Shown: positions 8,430 through 17,551 of the stretch, piece after piece
Layout: each line of letters starts with the position of its first letter
Numbering within the stretch: position 1 is the first letter of the stretch
Source of the DNA: an uncultured Brevibacillus sp.
GTDB lineage: Bacteria > Bacillota > Bacilli > Brevibacillales > Brevibacillaceae
Assembly: GCF_947502445.1 (NCBI RefSeq)
Contig: NZ_CANMZW010000013.1
Span: 1 to 64,000, forward strand
Reading direction: 5' to 3'
Length of the DNA: 64,000 bases
Program-made: the position numbers and the translations under genes
The notes under the pieces: generated by a model
What the model saw: the letters and a program-made list of their open reading frames with translations, nothing else
Databases searched by the model: none
What the model was told of the DNA's origin: nothing

Positions 8430-9056
8430 TTAGTTTTTCGCTTCTTCGACAGAGTCCAGAGCTGGGTCCAGTACTTTTACCTTGTACTTTTTGCTCATAT
8501 TGTCCATCCACTCAGGCGTATTTTTGCGTCTGTTTTTCTCTTTTGCTTTTTCCGCGACCTCGGGACGAACTTGCTCCAAGGTGCCATTGAGCTTATCTTT
8601 GTATTTCTCATAGTAGTCCGTAATGTCTTTCTCCGTAGTCGGGTAAGCTTTTTCGATCAGCTTGTCGCGCAACAACAGGAGTCTTGTCCGCTCCAGGAAA
8701 GCTTTCTCATCCATTCCCTTTTCCTTCAAATATTCTTGGAATTTTTCTGGAGTTTTTAATTTTTCTTTAACCGGACCGATGACTTTGTTGAGCTCCTCAT
8801 CGGAGATTGTAATTCCTTGAGCCTTTCCTTCCAGATTAATTAGCTCAGTAGCAATGATGCTAGCCATCGCTTCTTTCCCGACAGTAGGCTTCATTTCGTC
8901 ATAGAGCTGGGTCTGTGTAATGTTTTTGCCGTCAATCGTTGCTACAACAGTACCTGTGGCTTCACCAGCGGGTTCTTTCGCCTGAGATACGCCTAATACT
9001 ACGAGTCCGAGGACGAGTACGGATGCTGTCAGAATGGTTACATCAAATTTTTTCAT
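8430..9056 (-). CDS. SurA/PrsA N-terminal-domain chaperone-like secreted protein
   Basis: This 208-residue protein has an N-terminal signal/anchor helix (about 8-24) followed by a SurA_N-type helical chaperone domain (VVATIDGKNITQTQLYDEM ... LINLEGKAQGITISDEEL ... FLERTRLLLLRDKLIEKAYP). It stops short of any parvulin PPIase domain, so it should hold unfolded clients rather than isomerise prolines. There is no lipobox cysteine, so it is either secreted or anchored by its N-terminal helix. ATG at 9056 is used because AGAGAGGA lies just upstream; an ATG seven codons earlier lacks a site. Confidence 0.8.
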   Translation of the reverse strand: MKKFDVTILTASVLVLGLVVLGVSQAKEPAGEATGTVVATIDGKNITQTQLYDEMKPTVGKEAMASIIATELINLEGKAQGITISDEELNKVIGPVKEKLKTPEKFQEYLKEKGMDEKAFLERTRLLLLRDKLIEKAYPTTEKDITDYYEKYKDKLNGTLEQVRPEVAEKAKEKNRRKNTPEWMDNMSKKYKVKVLDPALDSVEEAKN

Positions 9057-9161
9057 TAGAAAAATCCTCTCTTTCATGCATGTATGCCTTCTATTGTAAG
9101 ACAGAAATACGGGGGAAAAATGAAAGCTTGTCTATACAAGATTTACACAATTACTCCCCAA

Positions 9162-9196
9162 TAAAAAACCGCACACGAAAAACGCATGTGCGGTCG
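9162..9196 (-). terminator. Terminator of the TPR gene
   Basis: Read on the minus strand, CCGCACATGCG and CGTGTGCGG form a hairpin followed by T6. Confidence 0.75.
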
Positions 9197-9220
9197 TGTG
9201 AAACATAGCGGAGGGTGATC

Positions 9221-9910
9221 TCAGCCTGCCTCCGTATCGGCTTTTTGCCATTCCTCCAAACGTTTTTCCAGCTCGGAACGATTGAGATGCAAAAAGCTGG
9301 CCGACGATTTTCCCATTAATTGACGCAGGTAGGTGAGGGCATGCTCATAGTTTCCTTTGGCTGCCTCAATCTCGGCTAGGCAAAAAAGCTTCCAATCACG
9401 AGCGGATCGTTTGCGAGAAATAAGCTTATACGCTTCCAGAGCGCTTTCGACCTCACCCAAACGAGCATGCGAGCAAGCAATCAGCGCGAGTGAATCTGTC
9501 ATGCCCTGATCGCGCTGATAAATGCGGAATGCCACTTCTAAAGCCTCACTATAGCGTCCAGAAGAATAGTAGACAACCGCCAGATTATAGAACAAATAGT
9601 GAATCATGGCTTGATTAAACAAAGAGGGCTGCTCTTTGCAAACGTTTATTCCCTGTACAATAAACTTTTCTGCCAGTTCATAATTGCCACTCATGATTTC
9701 GTGAGTAGATTTATCCAGCATGGCTACTGAGCGCGAACGGTTCTTGCGATAAGAAGCATCCAGAAAGCGAAGCCGAACGTTCAATCGGCGTTTAAACAGA
9801 TTGGCCATATATTGGAAGCGAAAGGGCCAGTGGAGCCGAAGGAACATAACCAAAATCACAGCTGCTAACCCTGCAAGTGTTGATGTCAAATTGAGACTAA
9901 GATAATCCAC
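9221..9910 (-). CDS. Membrane-anchored TPR-repeat protein
   Basis: This 229-residue protein has one N-terminal transmembrane helix (LAGLAAVILVMFLRL) and then helical TPR-like repeats: YNLAVVYYSSGRYSEALEVA, LIACSHARLGEVESALEAY and LAEIEAAKGNYEHALTYL. TPRs mediate protein-protein contacts; the partner is unknown. GTG at 9910 follows AAAGGG. It ends with a terminator and appears to be a single-gene unit. Confidence 0.75.
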   Translation of the reverse strand: MDYLSLNLTSTLAGLAAVILVMFLRLHWPFRFQYMANLFKRRLNVRLRFLDASYRKNRSRSVAMLDKSTHEIMSGNYELAEKFIVQGINVCKEQPSLFNQAMIHYLFYNLAVVYYSSGRYSEALEVAFRIYQRDQGMTDSLALIACSHARLGEVESALEAYKLISRKRSARDWKLFCLAEIEAAKGNYEHALTYLRQLMGKSSASFLHLNRSELEKRLEEWQKADTEAG

Positions 9911-9991
9911 GTAGGGACACCCTTTCTATCTAACGCTACGTTCACTTACTCATCTTAGCACAGAACCAGTCCGCATGACAGAGCATTGCCG

Positions 9992-11971
9992 CTATTTCGT
10001 CAGTGGTAGAGTTCCTACTTGCCGCTTCGTAGAAAGCTGATGTGCTTTGACATAACTGTTCGAAACGGTGTAGATCGTGTCATCAATAGTAAGGATTCGA
10101 TTGATATTTTTTTCGCTCTCGTACCAGCCATCTCCAGCCTTTTTCATGTCTTGCTCGTCGAGATGGGTAATCCGATTTGCGAGGGTAAAGCCTTTTTGTA
10201 AAGTTAGGTGATACACATATGCTCCCTGGAAACTGAATTGGCCATAATCACGAATGTTACCTACAGCCTTTTGCTCTTGCGTCCATTCGTATACCGTCAC
10301 AGGAAACGCCAAGAGGTCCTTTTCTTTTGAGAAGAGGAGAGCTTTGTGATTGTACAACAGCTCGGAATTCGTTCCTCGATCGCCAATTACGGTTTTGAAT
10401 TTTTCTTTTGGATGAGAGACATCTGATACATCAAAGAGAGCGACCTTCATTCCTTGGTAATACGCCATGTCTTTATCTGATTCTGCTTCCTTGCCAAAAC
10501 CGATAATATGGTTTTCGTCATAGGGATGGAGGTAGTCACTGTAGCCTGGTATTTTGAGTGCACCCAGAATCGTTGGCGTTTTCGGTTTGGTCAGGTCCAA
10601 TACAAACAGCGGATCAACGTTTTTGAAGGTCACCATGTAGGCGCGATCACCCATAAATCGAACAGAGTAAATGCGCTCTCCTGGCGCGATTCCTTCCAGC
10701 TTGCCGTAAATCGAGAGCTTGTCGTCGAGCACATACAAATTGTTTTTGGATGTATACTCATCCGTACGCCACATCTCACCGTTCGTGGTGGCGACCCGCA
10801 AATACCCGCCATGCTCATCCAGCGAAAATTGATTGAGTATTCGGCCTGGGACAGCTCCTTTTCCTGAGTAGGTGAGAGTCCCATGATCCATGGCAAAACG
10901 ATACACATTGGTGCTGATTTCGTTTGCGGGCGCAACCATAATTTCCGGTGCAAAGGATTCTTTTGACTGGGTAGGCAACGGAGCAGCTTTATACTCGGTC
11001 ACAGCGACATACAAATTTTCCTTTGAGGCATAAATGTTTTCACCAGCGCCCAGGTACGTATTCATGGACATTTTTTGTTTGGGATCATCGAGGTTGACCC
11101 CTGCGACCATCAAGTAGTCAGGCTGAATTCTTTCAGGAAAGTACCGTATATCACTGTAGGGAATGGTTTTATAGCCATCGCCTTGGACGCTGTCACGATA
11201 GATTGGACCTGGTATTTCCCTCTGCTCCTGAAGAATTCTGTATGTGTTTACATAACTGTTTGCGGTCATGTACAGGCTTGCGCCAATTTTGCGGGAAGAC
11301 AGGTATTGACCTTCTACCTCGACCTGACGAGTGAGCTGTGGATGCTTTTTGTCCGAGAGATCATATACAAGCGCTTTGACCGTTTGTTTTTCTGGATACC
11401 AGGGGATACCGATTTTGTATGCTTGAATGGAAGGTTCGCTCGATGCAGGAGAGGGTGCCGATGAGACCTCAGTTGCTTGCCCGATCACGACCAGTCTTTT
11501 TTCATCGACGTACATCTCAAGCGGCTGGAACAACCCGTTCTCATACGTGATTCGTGATTCGACTTTTAGCTGATCAGCCGGAAAAGCCTTGATAATTCGC
11601 ACCTCGGCATTCGTTGCTTGATAAAGATAAGTGCCGTCAGATTTGACGATGTCGGCTTCGTCAACCCCCTGTACCTGCGTGTTCGTCGTTGAATAGTCGG
11701 AGGAAGAATCCGATGCTGCCGCCGCCATTTCTAGAGAAGCATTTTGCGGAGGGACGACGCTTTGCAAAGCAGGAACACCGTACTTGTACATGATGCTCGT
11801 TTCGCTTGTTTTCAGCAGTTTTTTCAACTGATCGTAAGAACCAACTACAGGAAGTCCGTCCTTTTCTGCTGCGAGTGCTGTTGTTTCCTGCATAGCGCCA
11901 TTCGCAAAAAGAAACGGCGTAATCGCTAGGAAGAGTGCAGCTGTTAAAAGGCTAGCACGCCTTTTTTTCAT
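9992..11971 (-). CDS. Secreted C-terminal beta-propeller domain protein
   Basis: This 659-residue exported protein has a Sec signal peptide (MKKRRASLLTAALFLAITPF, cleavage probably near LAAEK). I recognise the secreted beta-propeller family (Pfam Beta_propel): TNTQVQGVDEADIVKSDG near residue 100, repeated blades such as LFVLDLTKPKTPTILGALKIPGYSDYLHPYDENHIIGFG, and DVSDVSHPKEKF. The molecular role is not known; proteins of this family are extracellular in Bacilli and archaea. ATG at 11971 follows GAAGGAGGA. It is divergent from fumA and has no partner gene. Confidence 0.86.
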   Translation of the reverse strand: MKKRRASLLTAALFLAITPFLFANGAMQETTALAAEKDGLPVVGSYDQLKKLLKTSETSIMYKYGVPALQSVVPPQNASLEMAAAASDSSSDYSTTNTQVQGVDEADIVKSDGTYLYQATNAEVRIIKAFPADQLKVESRITYENGLFQPLEMYVDEKRLVVIGQATEVSSAPSPASSEPSIQAYKIGIPWYPEKQTVKALVYDLSDKKHPQLTRQVEVEGQYLSSRKIGASLYMTANSYVNTYRILQEQREIPGPIYRDSVQGDGYKTIPYSDIRYFPERIQPDYLMVAGVNLDDPKQKMSMNTYLGAGENIYASKENLYVAVTEYKAAPLPTQSKESFAPEIMVAPANEISTNVYRFAMDHGTLTYSGKGAVPGRILNQFSLDEHGGYLRVATTNGEMWRTDEYTSKNNLYVLDDKLSIYGKLEGIAPGERIYSVRFMGDRAYMVTFKNVDPLFVLDLTKPKTPTILGALKIPGYSDYLHPYDENHIIGFGKEAESDKDMAYYQGMKVALFDVSDVSHPKEKFKTVIGDRGTNSELLYNHKALLFSKEKDLLAFPVTVYEWTQEQKAVGNIRDYGQFSFQGAYVYHLTLQKGFTLANRITHLDEQDMKKAGDGWYESEKNINRILTIDDTIYTVSNSYVKAHQLSTKRQVGTLPLTK

Positions 11972-12074
11972 AGTGATCCTCCTTCGTTTTTTTTTCTGGC
12001 TTGAAAGCTTACTAAGAATAAGACGGCGTCACGCTCTGAAGTGTTTCACTTAGATAGCTTTGGACTGCAATCTA

Positions 12075-12103
12075 CGGACAGGTAGGACAGCATGTGCTAT
12101 AAT
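12075..12103 (+). promoter_or_regulatory. Predicted fumA promoter with extended -10
   Basis: TGC-TATAAT at 12095-12103 gives an extended -10, with a weak -35 CGGACA at 12075-12080 (17-base spacing). Confidence 0.6.
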
Positions 12104-12156
12104 AGTAGGCGGTTTAGGATACCAATCACACCACTTCGTCAAAAGGGGCGTCATAG

Positions 12157-13689
12157 ATGGAAAACTTGAAGCAAAGCATCCTGGAACTGATTACGGATAC
12201 CTCCACAAATCTGCCACCAGACGTACGTCGTGCCGTCAATGCTGCAAAAGTGAATGAAGATTTGGGCACACGCGCAGCGATCTCTTTGTCCACAATCGCG
12301 CAAAACGTGGTCATGGCAGAAGAGAATGTTTCCCCAATCTGTCAGGACACAGGCATGCCGACATTCGAGGTAAAAACTCCAGTGGGAGTTAACCAAATTA
12401 TCATTAAAAAGGCAATTAAAGAAGCAATTGTAGAAGCGACAAAAACAGGCAAGCTGCGTTCTAACTCTGTTGATTCCTTAACAGGAGCAAACAGCGGGGA
12501 CAACCTCGGTCCTGGTACTCCTGTGATCCATTTTGAACAATGGGAAGAGGACGATATTGAAATCAAGCTGATCCTCAAGGGCGGCGGCTGTGAGAACAAG
12601 AACATTCAATATTCTCTGCCCTGTGAGCTCGAAGGCCTCGGCAAAGTGGGACGCAATCTGGATGGCGTTCGCAAATGCATCCTGCATGCGGTTTACCAAG
12701 CACAAGGTCAAGGCTGTAGTGCCGGCTTCATCGGTGTTGGGATCGGTGGAGACCGTACATCTGGATATGCACTCGCGAAACATCAATTGTTCCGCCGTGT
12801 GGACGATGTAAATCCACACGCTGATTTAGCCAAGCTGGAAGACTACATCATGGAAACTGCGAACCAATTGGGTATCGGAACCATGGGCTTTGGCGGTAAC
12901 GCTACGCTGCTCGGCTGTAAGATCGGTGTTGAAAACCGCCTGCCAGCAAGCTTCTTCGTATCTGTCGCGTACAACTGCTGGGCATTCCGTCGTCAAGGCG
13001 TACGACTTAACCCAGAGACAGGTGAGATCAAACGCTACCTGTATAAAGACGAAGTAGTGGAGATGGACCTCACTCCAGCAGCAGCTGCTGAAGCTGGTGA
13101 AACGCGTCGTGAAGTTGTTCTGCAAGCACCGATTTCCGAAGAGCAAATCCGCAGCCTGAAGGTAGGCGACGTGGTCATCATCAACGGTGAAATGCATACA
13201 GGACGTGATGCCCTGCACAGCTACCTGATGGAAAACGATTGCCCGGTAGATCTGAATGGCGGAATTATTTATCACTGCGGTCCGGTTATGCTCAAGGACG
13301 AAGCTGGCGAGTGGCATGTAAAAGCCGCAGGTCCAACTACCTCTATTCGCGAGGAGCCATACCAAGGCGATATTATCAAGAAGTTCGGTATCCGCGCTGT
13401 GATCGGTAAAGGCGGCATGGGTGCGAAAACGCTGAAAGCACTGGGTGAGCATGGAGCTGTTTACCTCAATGCGATCGGTGGAGCCGCTCAATATTATGCG
13501 GAATGCTTGGAAAAAGTAGAAGGTGTCGACTTCATGGAATTCGGTATTCCGGAAGCAATGTGGCATCTTCGCGTAAAAGGCTTTGCTGCGATTGTAACGA
13601 TGGATTCTCACGGAAACAGCTTGCATGCTGATGTAGAGAAATCCTCCCTCGAGAAATTGGCTCAATTTGCAGAACCAGTATTCAAATAA
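12157..13689 (+). CDS. fumA: Fumarate hydratase, class I (4Fe-4S)
   Basis: This 510-residue single-chain class I fumarase interconverts fumarate and L-malate in the TCA cycle. The N-terminal alpha domain includes PICQDTGMPTF, GGGCENK and GIGGDRTSGYALAKHQLFR; the C-terminal beta domain includes GEMHTGRDALHSYL and KGGMGAKTL. Conserved cysteines suited to the 4Fe-4S cluster occur at about residue 63 (PICQDTG) and in downstream segments. Fusion of alpha and beta parts is as in E. coli FumA/B rather than the split archaeal form. ATG at 12157 follows AAAAGGGG. It is monocistronic with its own terminator. The gene symbol reflects class, not a proven orthologue. Confidence 0.9.
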   Translation: MENLKQSILELITDTSTNLPPDVRRAVNAAKVNEDLGTRAAISLSTIAQNVVMAEENVSPICQDTGMPTFEVKTPVGVNQIIIKKAIKEAIVEATKTGKLRSNSVDSLTGANSGDNLGPGTPVIHFEQWEEDDIEIKLILKGGGCENKNIQYSLPCELEGLGKVGRNLDGVRKCILHAVYQAQGQGCSAGFIGVGIGGDRTSGYALAKHQLFRRVDDVNPHADLAKLEDYIMETANQLGIGTMGFGGNATLLGCKIGVENRLPASFFVSVAYNCWAFRRQGVRLNPETGEIKRYLYKDEVVEMDLTPAAAAEAGETRREVVLQAPISEEQIRSLKVGDVVIINGEMHTGRDALHSYLMENDCPVDLNGGIIYHCGPVMLKDEAGEWHVKAAGPTTSIREEPYQGDIIKKFGIRAVIGKGGMGAKTLKALGEHGAVYLNAIGGAAQYYAECLEKVEGVDFMEFGIPEAMWHLRVKGFAAIVTMDSHGNSLHADVEKSSLEKLAQFAEPVFK

Positions 13690-13699
13690 GAGGATTGTG

Positions 13700-13742
13700 G
13701 AAAGCCTCTGGCGCACGAATAGTGCAGCTGGAGGTTTTTTTC
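13700..13742 (+). terminator. fumA terminator
   Basis: CCTCTGGCGCAC (13705-13716) pairs imperfectly with GTGCAGCTGGAGG (13722-13734), followed by T7. Confidence 0.8.
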
Positions 13743-13805
13743 GCAGTGTTTCAGTTGATTTCTTGATCGCTTCCGTTTACTATTATAGAAATCATATAGG
13801 AACGG

Positions 13806-14076
13806 ATTAACGATGTTGAAGAAGAGTAAGTACGTATCAGATCATGAGGTCCAGAGAGTCGGTGGTTGCTGCGAACCGATCCTCACCTGATACCGAATGG
13901 GCTTCTGAGTCGCTTCGCTGAACAACAAGTAGGCGTTGCCGGGATTCTCTCGCCGTTACCAAGAGAGGAGTATCGCAAGGATCGAATATTTTTGCCGTAC
14001 TTTAGAGTGAATCGCTTGTTGCGATTAAAAAGGTGGTACCACGATAACCTCGTCCTTTGCTGGGCGAGGTTTTTTG
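13806..14076 (+). promoter_or_regulatory. T-box leader (tryptophan) of trpS
   Basis: The leader shows the 5' element GAAGAGTAAGTA, a Stem I region, and the triplet TGG at 13898-13900 in the context CCGAATGGGCTTCTGAG, where T-boxes place their specifier. The T-box core AGGTGGTACCACG lies at about 14031-14043. The terminator is AACCTCGTCC (14046-14055) paired with GGGCGAGGTT (14062-14071) and then T-rich. Uncharged tRNA-Trp would stabilise the antiterminator and allow trpS expression. Confidence 0.93.
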
Positions 14077-14100
14077 TATTCTTGGAAAGGGGGGATGTCC

Positions 14101-14268
14101 ATGGATGACGGTTGGTGGTTCTCAAATGTACGCGAAATAAGCCAAAATTTAAGGAGGATCAGAAATGAAAGAGCGTATTTTAACAGGAGATCGGATTACG
14201 GGAAAACTTCACCTTGGACATTACGTGGGAAGCTTAAAGAACCGAGTGGAGCTGCAACATCAATATGA
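14101..14268 (+). other. Candidate Trp-containing leader ORF overlapping trpS
   Basis: An ATG at 14101 sits seven bases after AAAGGGGGG and opens with MDDGWWFSNV, so it carries two adjacent Trp codons. It lies between the T-box terminator and the trpS ribosome site and runs out of frame about 100 bases into trpS. It could be a leader peptide acting on trpS translation, or chance; there is no independent support. Confidence 0.35.
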
Positions 14269-15151
14269 AACATACTTGCTCCTGGCAGATGTTCAAGCGC
14301 TGACTACCCACTTTGAAAACCCGGAGTTAATCAAGGAGAACCTGCGCAATGTAGCGTTGGACTATTTAGCCGTAGGAATGAACCCGAATAGGGCAACCAT
14401 ATTTATCCAGTCGTTGATTCCAGAGATTGCGGAGTTAACAACGTACTTTTCCATGTTTGTCACAGTCAATTCCCTTCGCCACAATCCTACGATTAAAGCG
14501 GAGGCTGTGGAACGCGGATTTCAGGATATGTACTATGGATTCCTGGGCTATCCGGTAAATCAAGCAGCAGATATTACGTTTTGCAAGGCAACGCTGGTCC
14601 CGGTCGGAGAGGACCAGGTACCTCACATTGAACAAACCAGAAAAATCGTGCGGCGCTTTAACCAGCTGTATAAGCCTGTATTGGTAGAACCAAGAGCACT
14701 AGTTGGAGAGGTTCCGCGACTTGTGGGACTCGACGGAAACAATAAAATGAGCAAGAGCCTTGGAAATGCCATTCAGTTGGATTCCACCGCGGAAGAGGTA
14801 CGTGAGAAGCTAAAAAAAGCCAAGACGGACCCTGCCAGGATCCACAAAACGGATATCGGCAATCCTGACGTTTGTCCCGTCTACGCCTATCACCAAGCTT
14901 TTCGGGAAGAAGGCTCAGCTGAGATTTATGAAAGCTGCAAGAAGGGCCAAATCGGATGTGCTGAATGCAAGCAAAAAATTACGCAATCGATCAACGATTT
15001 ACTAGATCCAATGAGGGAGCGCAGAATTGTGTACCAAAATAATCCGAAAAGGGTCGATGAAATTCTGATATCTGGTACAGAAAAAGCGCGACTTGCAGCA
15101 AAGGAAACCATGCAGGAAATACGAGAGGCAATGAGCATGAACTATTTCTGA
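14165..15151 (+). CDS. trpS: Tryptophanyl-tRNA synthetase
   Basis: This 328-residue class I aminoacyl-tRNA synthetase charges tRNA-Trp. It has the TGDRITGKLHLGHYVGSL variant of HIGH near the N-terminus and KMSKS (NNKMSKSLGN, about residues 194-199). The length is standard for bacterial TrpRS. ATG at 14165 follows AAGGAGGATCAGAA. It is controlled by the T-box just upstream, whose specifier matches Trp, which independently supports the assignment. Confidence 0.96.
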   Translation: MKERILTGDRITGKLHLGHYVGSLKNRVELQHQYETYLLLADVQALTTHFENPELIKENLRNVALDYLAVGMNPNRATIFIQSLIPEIAELTTYFSMFVTVNSLRHNPTIKAEAVERGFQDMYYGFLGYPVNQAADITFCKATLVPVGEDQVPHIEQTRKIVRRFNQLYKPVLVEPRALVGEVPRLVGLDGNNKMSKSLGNAIQLDSTAEEVREKLKKAKTDPARIHKTDIGNPDVCPVYAYHQAFREEGSAEIYESCKKGQIGCAECKQKITQSINDLLDPMRERRIVYQNNPKRVDEILISGTEKARLAAKETMQEIREAMSMNYF

Positions 15152-15321
15152 GTAACTCTAAGTTTATGATCAAAAGCCGAGCCTTTGTATGACAGCGCCT
15201 GCAACGGCGAATATACTGGGTATTTGACTATTCTTCGAAAAATGGGTATTGGTTTATTTCCACTAGGTCCAGGCGGGCATAGGTTAATAACGTATATAAA
15301 ACCATGGAGGAGTGGTCATAC

Positions 15322-15693
15322 GTGAACTATGTAGTCCGTTCGGGAGATACACTGAACAGCATCGCTTCTCGTTTTGGCGTCCCAGTTCAGGAGTTGATCC
15401 GTGTAAATAATATTGCATACCCGTATTACATTTACGTTGGTCAAAACCTGTACATTCCCGTTGCAACGACACCAGCACCGACTGATACCGTAGATCGCAG
15501 GCTTGACCGTTTGGAAAGACGTGTGGATGCACTTCGTGATGACTATACGAGACTGAGTGACCGTGTTGATCGCTTGGAGAATCGGGTTACCCGTTTAGAG
15601 ACTCGTGTCACTCGTCTGGAGCGTCCAGCTCCGCCACCGCCAACGCAACCACCACGTCCACGTCCGCCAGGAACTACGCAGCCGCGTCAATAG
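15322..15693 (+). CDS. LysM-domain protein with coiled coil and Pro-rich tail
   Basis: This 123-residue protein has one N-terminal LysM domain (YVVRSGDTLNSIASRFGVPV ... VGQNLYIPV, about residues 3-45), a regular heptad coiled coil of repeated RLxxLExRV units (about 55-100), and a Pro-rich end. LysM binds peptidoglycan or chitin-like glycans. There is no signal peptide, as for many spore-associated LysM proteins. GTG at 15322 is the likely start because GGAGGAG at 15307-15313 is then eight bases away; the ATG at 15304 overlaps that site. Confidence 0.82.
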   Translation: MNYVVRSGDTLNSIASRFGVPVQELIRVNNIAYPYYIYVGQNLYIPVATTPAPTDTVDRRLDRLERRVDALRDDYTRLSDRVDRLENRVTRLETRVTRLERPAPPPPTQPPRPRPPGTTQPRQ

Positions 15694-15784
15694 GCGCAGC
15701 TGAAGTGATTTTCCCTGTATTCTCGATTTCCACTTTCACCCTTTGTGCATATGGTGGTAGTAGAGATCAGAAGGAGGTGCGGCC

Positions 15785-15973
15785 ATGTTTGGGATAAACG
15801 GAAAAAACGTGCGACACCATTTCATGGGCGTCTATGGAAAAGTGGTGCAGATCAGGGAACTTGTAGAAGTGATCGACCAAGTATTCGATTCGTTCCATAA
15901 AGTGAACAATATTAGTCGGACGATGCTTGGCCCCCGTAAGTCAAGTGCGAAGAAGCTCGATCGACTCCGCTAA
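15785..15973 (+). CDS. Small hypothetical protein (62 aa)
   Basis: MFGINGKNVRHHFMGVYG is followed by an amphipathic helical stretch and a basic tail ending KKLDRLR. ATG at 15785 follows a near-perfect AGAAGGAGGTG, so it is very probably translated. No family recognised; no membrane segment. It stands between the LysM protein and the SASP gene, which hints at a sporulation setting but proves nothing. Confidence 0.65.
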   Translation: MFGINGKNVRHHFMGVYGKVVQIRELVEVIDQVFDSFHKVNNISRTMLGPRKSSAKKLDRLR

Positions 15974-16002
15974 TTTCAGCGGAACCAAAGCAGGAGAATG
16001 CA

Positions 16003-16046
16003 AAAGAACCGCTTCCAGTTTCATGGAGACGGTTCCTTCTTTTTTC
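16003..16046. terminator. Bidirectional terminator
   Basis: AAGAACCGCTTCC pairs with GGAGACGGTTCCTT (loop AGTTTCAT), with T6 on the plus side. It lies between the 62-residue ORF and convergent SASP. Confidence 0.75.
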
Positions 16047-16063
16047 CCAGTGATGCTTTCTTG

Positions 16064-16327
16064 TCATGATTTGCTTCCTTGTTGCTTCATCGCTTGCATA
16101 CCCATACGAACCAATTCCTTGACCATGTCTCCGCCCAGTCGACCACCGATGCGGCCAGCTGCTTGAGAAGGGAGTTGGCCGTTATAGCCATGCTGCAGCG
16201 GGATATCCAACTCCTGGGCAATTTCATATTTTGCCTGGTCTGGGTTATCTACGTTGGCTACTCGGGCTTTCAGGGAATCAAGTCCACCTCGAGCATGGGG
16301 GACAAGAGGACGTCTGCGTCTACTCAT
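16064..16327 (-). CDS. Alpha/beta-type small acid-soluble spore protein
   Basis: This 87-residue SASP binds and protects spore DNA and is degraded at germination. The GPR-type cleavage region is visible as KYEIAQELDIPL and the second conserved block as GRIGGRLGGDMVKELVRMG. The N-terminus is Arg-rich (MSRRRRPLVP), unusual but seen in Paenibacillaceae. ATG at 16327 follows GAGGTGA; a longer frame to 16348 lacks a site. It marks the organism as a spore former. Confidence 0.92.
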   Translation of the reverse strand: MSRRRRPLVPHARGGLDSLKARVANVDNPDQAKYEIAQELDIPLQHGYNGQLPSQAAGRIGGRLGGDMVKELVRMGMQAMKQQGSKS

Positions 16328-16359
16328 GTAGTATTCACCTCTGCCCATAGTGTGCCCAA

Positions 16360-17475
16360 TTAGACCAAAGCTTTGCGCTTTGTAAAATCAATCTGGGGAT
16401 AGTACGTATTGGCTACGAGCAAATTCGGTCCTGCACATGAAGCAGCAGGACAGAAGCAATTGATTTTTTGGTTGAGTGTGTGCTTTTGCCATTTTGCAAA
16501 CATCTCTTGCAAAGGTTCTGTCTGAATGTTGCCCAGCGGCTCGACATCACCAAAGTCAGTTACAATTACATCGCCGGTAAAAATGTTGATGTTGAGTCTG
16601 TTGCGTCCATCAGGATCGTTACGGGTCGTGACATTTTTGGCTTCACGCAGGCGGTGGATCAGTTCGCGGTCCGCCTCCACTGGACTGCAAGCAAAAAACG
16701 GCAACGTGCCAAACAGCATCCAGAGCTCCTCGTTGCGAACATCAAGCATCCGATGAACAGCCAGGCGAAGCTCTTCAAGCGACAAAACATCCAGATCACG
16801 TGCAAAATCACTGGCGTACATCGGATGCACCTCATGTCTTTTGCTGCCCATTTCCTGAATTTGTCGATGAAGAATCTCAAGCTTGGGCCATGTTCGATGA
16901 TTCAACATTGTCTCCGCAGAAACAAAAACGCCTGCCTCCGAAAGCTTCCTTGCATTTTCAATCATGCCGTGAAAAAGAGTTTCTGCCTGTTTGGATGAAA
17001 CCGACTGTCTTGCTTTTGCGTAAACAATATCATGGAATTCTTCGGGTGTAGACCAGTTCCATGAAATGTGCATGACATCTATGTAAGGCAGAATCAGCTC
17101 ATAGCGCGAAAACGGCATCGACATGTTGGAATTGATCTGCGTACGCAGACCGCGGCCTGTCGCATAGCGAAGGATCGGAAGAATCACTTCTTTCACAGTC
17201 CGCTCGCTGTACATCGGTTCTCCGCCTGTTATACTGAGAGTAAGCAGATCTTTTGCTTCATCCAATCGACGAAGAATCAGATCAACTGGCAGAGCGGGAT
17301 CGTCCTTATATCGCAATGTATCACCAACCGCACAATGCTCACAGCGGAGGTTACATAGATTTGTGACGGTAAATTCGACGCTGGTCAGCTTATAGGCGGG
17401 CGGTGTCGCACCTAACAACGGCTCCCATGGATCGTGCCCAGGTGTTAGTGGTGTAGTTGGAACCATGCGGATCAA
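16360..17475 (-). CDS. yfkAB: Radical SAM / CxCxxxxC protein YfkAB
   Basis: This radical SAM enzyme carries the cluster motif CNLRCEHC (CxxxCxxC) near residue 40 and, near the C-terminus, CFCPAASC, the CxCxxxxC signature that defines the YfkAB group and could bind a second cluster. The reaction is unknown. TTG at 17475 (LIRMVPTTPL) is the probable start: a perfect AAGGAGGT lies eight bases before it, inside the longer open frame that begins at 17508. That gives 371 residues. A TATAAT on the minus strand at 17512-17517 is a likely -10. It is divergent from a DUF1385 protein. Confidence 0.88.
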   Translation of the reverse strand: MIRMVPTTPLTPGHDPWEPLLGATPPAYKLTSVEFTVTNLCNLRCEHCAVGDTLRYKDDPALPVDLILRRLDEAKDLLTLSITGGEPMYSERTVKEVILPILRYATGRGLRTQINSNMSMPFSRYELILPYIDVMHISWNWSTPEEFHDIVYAKARQSVSSKQAETLFHGMIENARKLSEAGVFVSAETMLNHRTWPKLEILHRQIQEMGSKRHEVHPMYASDFARDLDVLSLEELRLAVHRMLDVRNEELWMLFGTLPFFACSPVEADRELIHRLREAKNVTTRNDPDGRNRLNINIFTGDVIVTDFGDVEPLGNIQTEPLQEMFAKWQKHTLNQKINCFCPAASCAGPNLLVANTYYPQIDFTKRKALV

Positions 17476-17551
17476 TTGTGAAACCTCCTTCATACTGCGT
17501 ACATTCAACCTATTATAACGACATTAGAGCGGAAGGAGAATAGCTAACGAG

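Noticed and set aside
12826-13716. 296-residue minus-strand ORF
   Set aside because: Complete antisense shadow of fumA; composition (rich in Cys, Phe, His) is typical of antisense frames.
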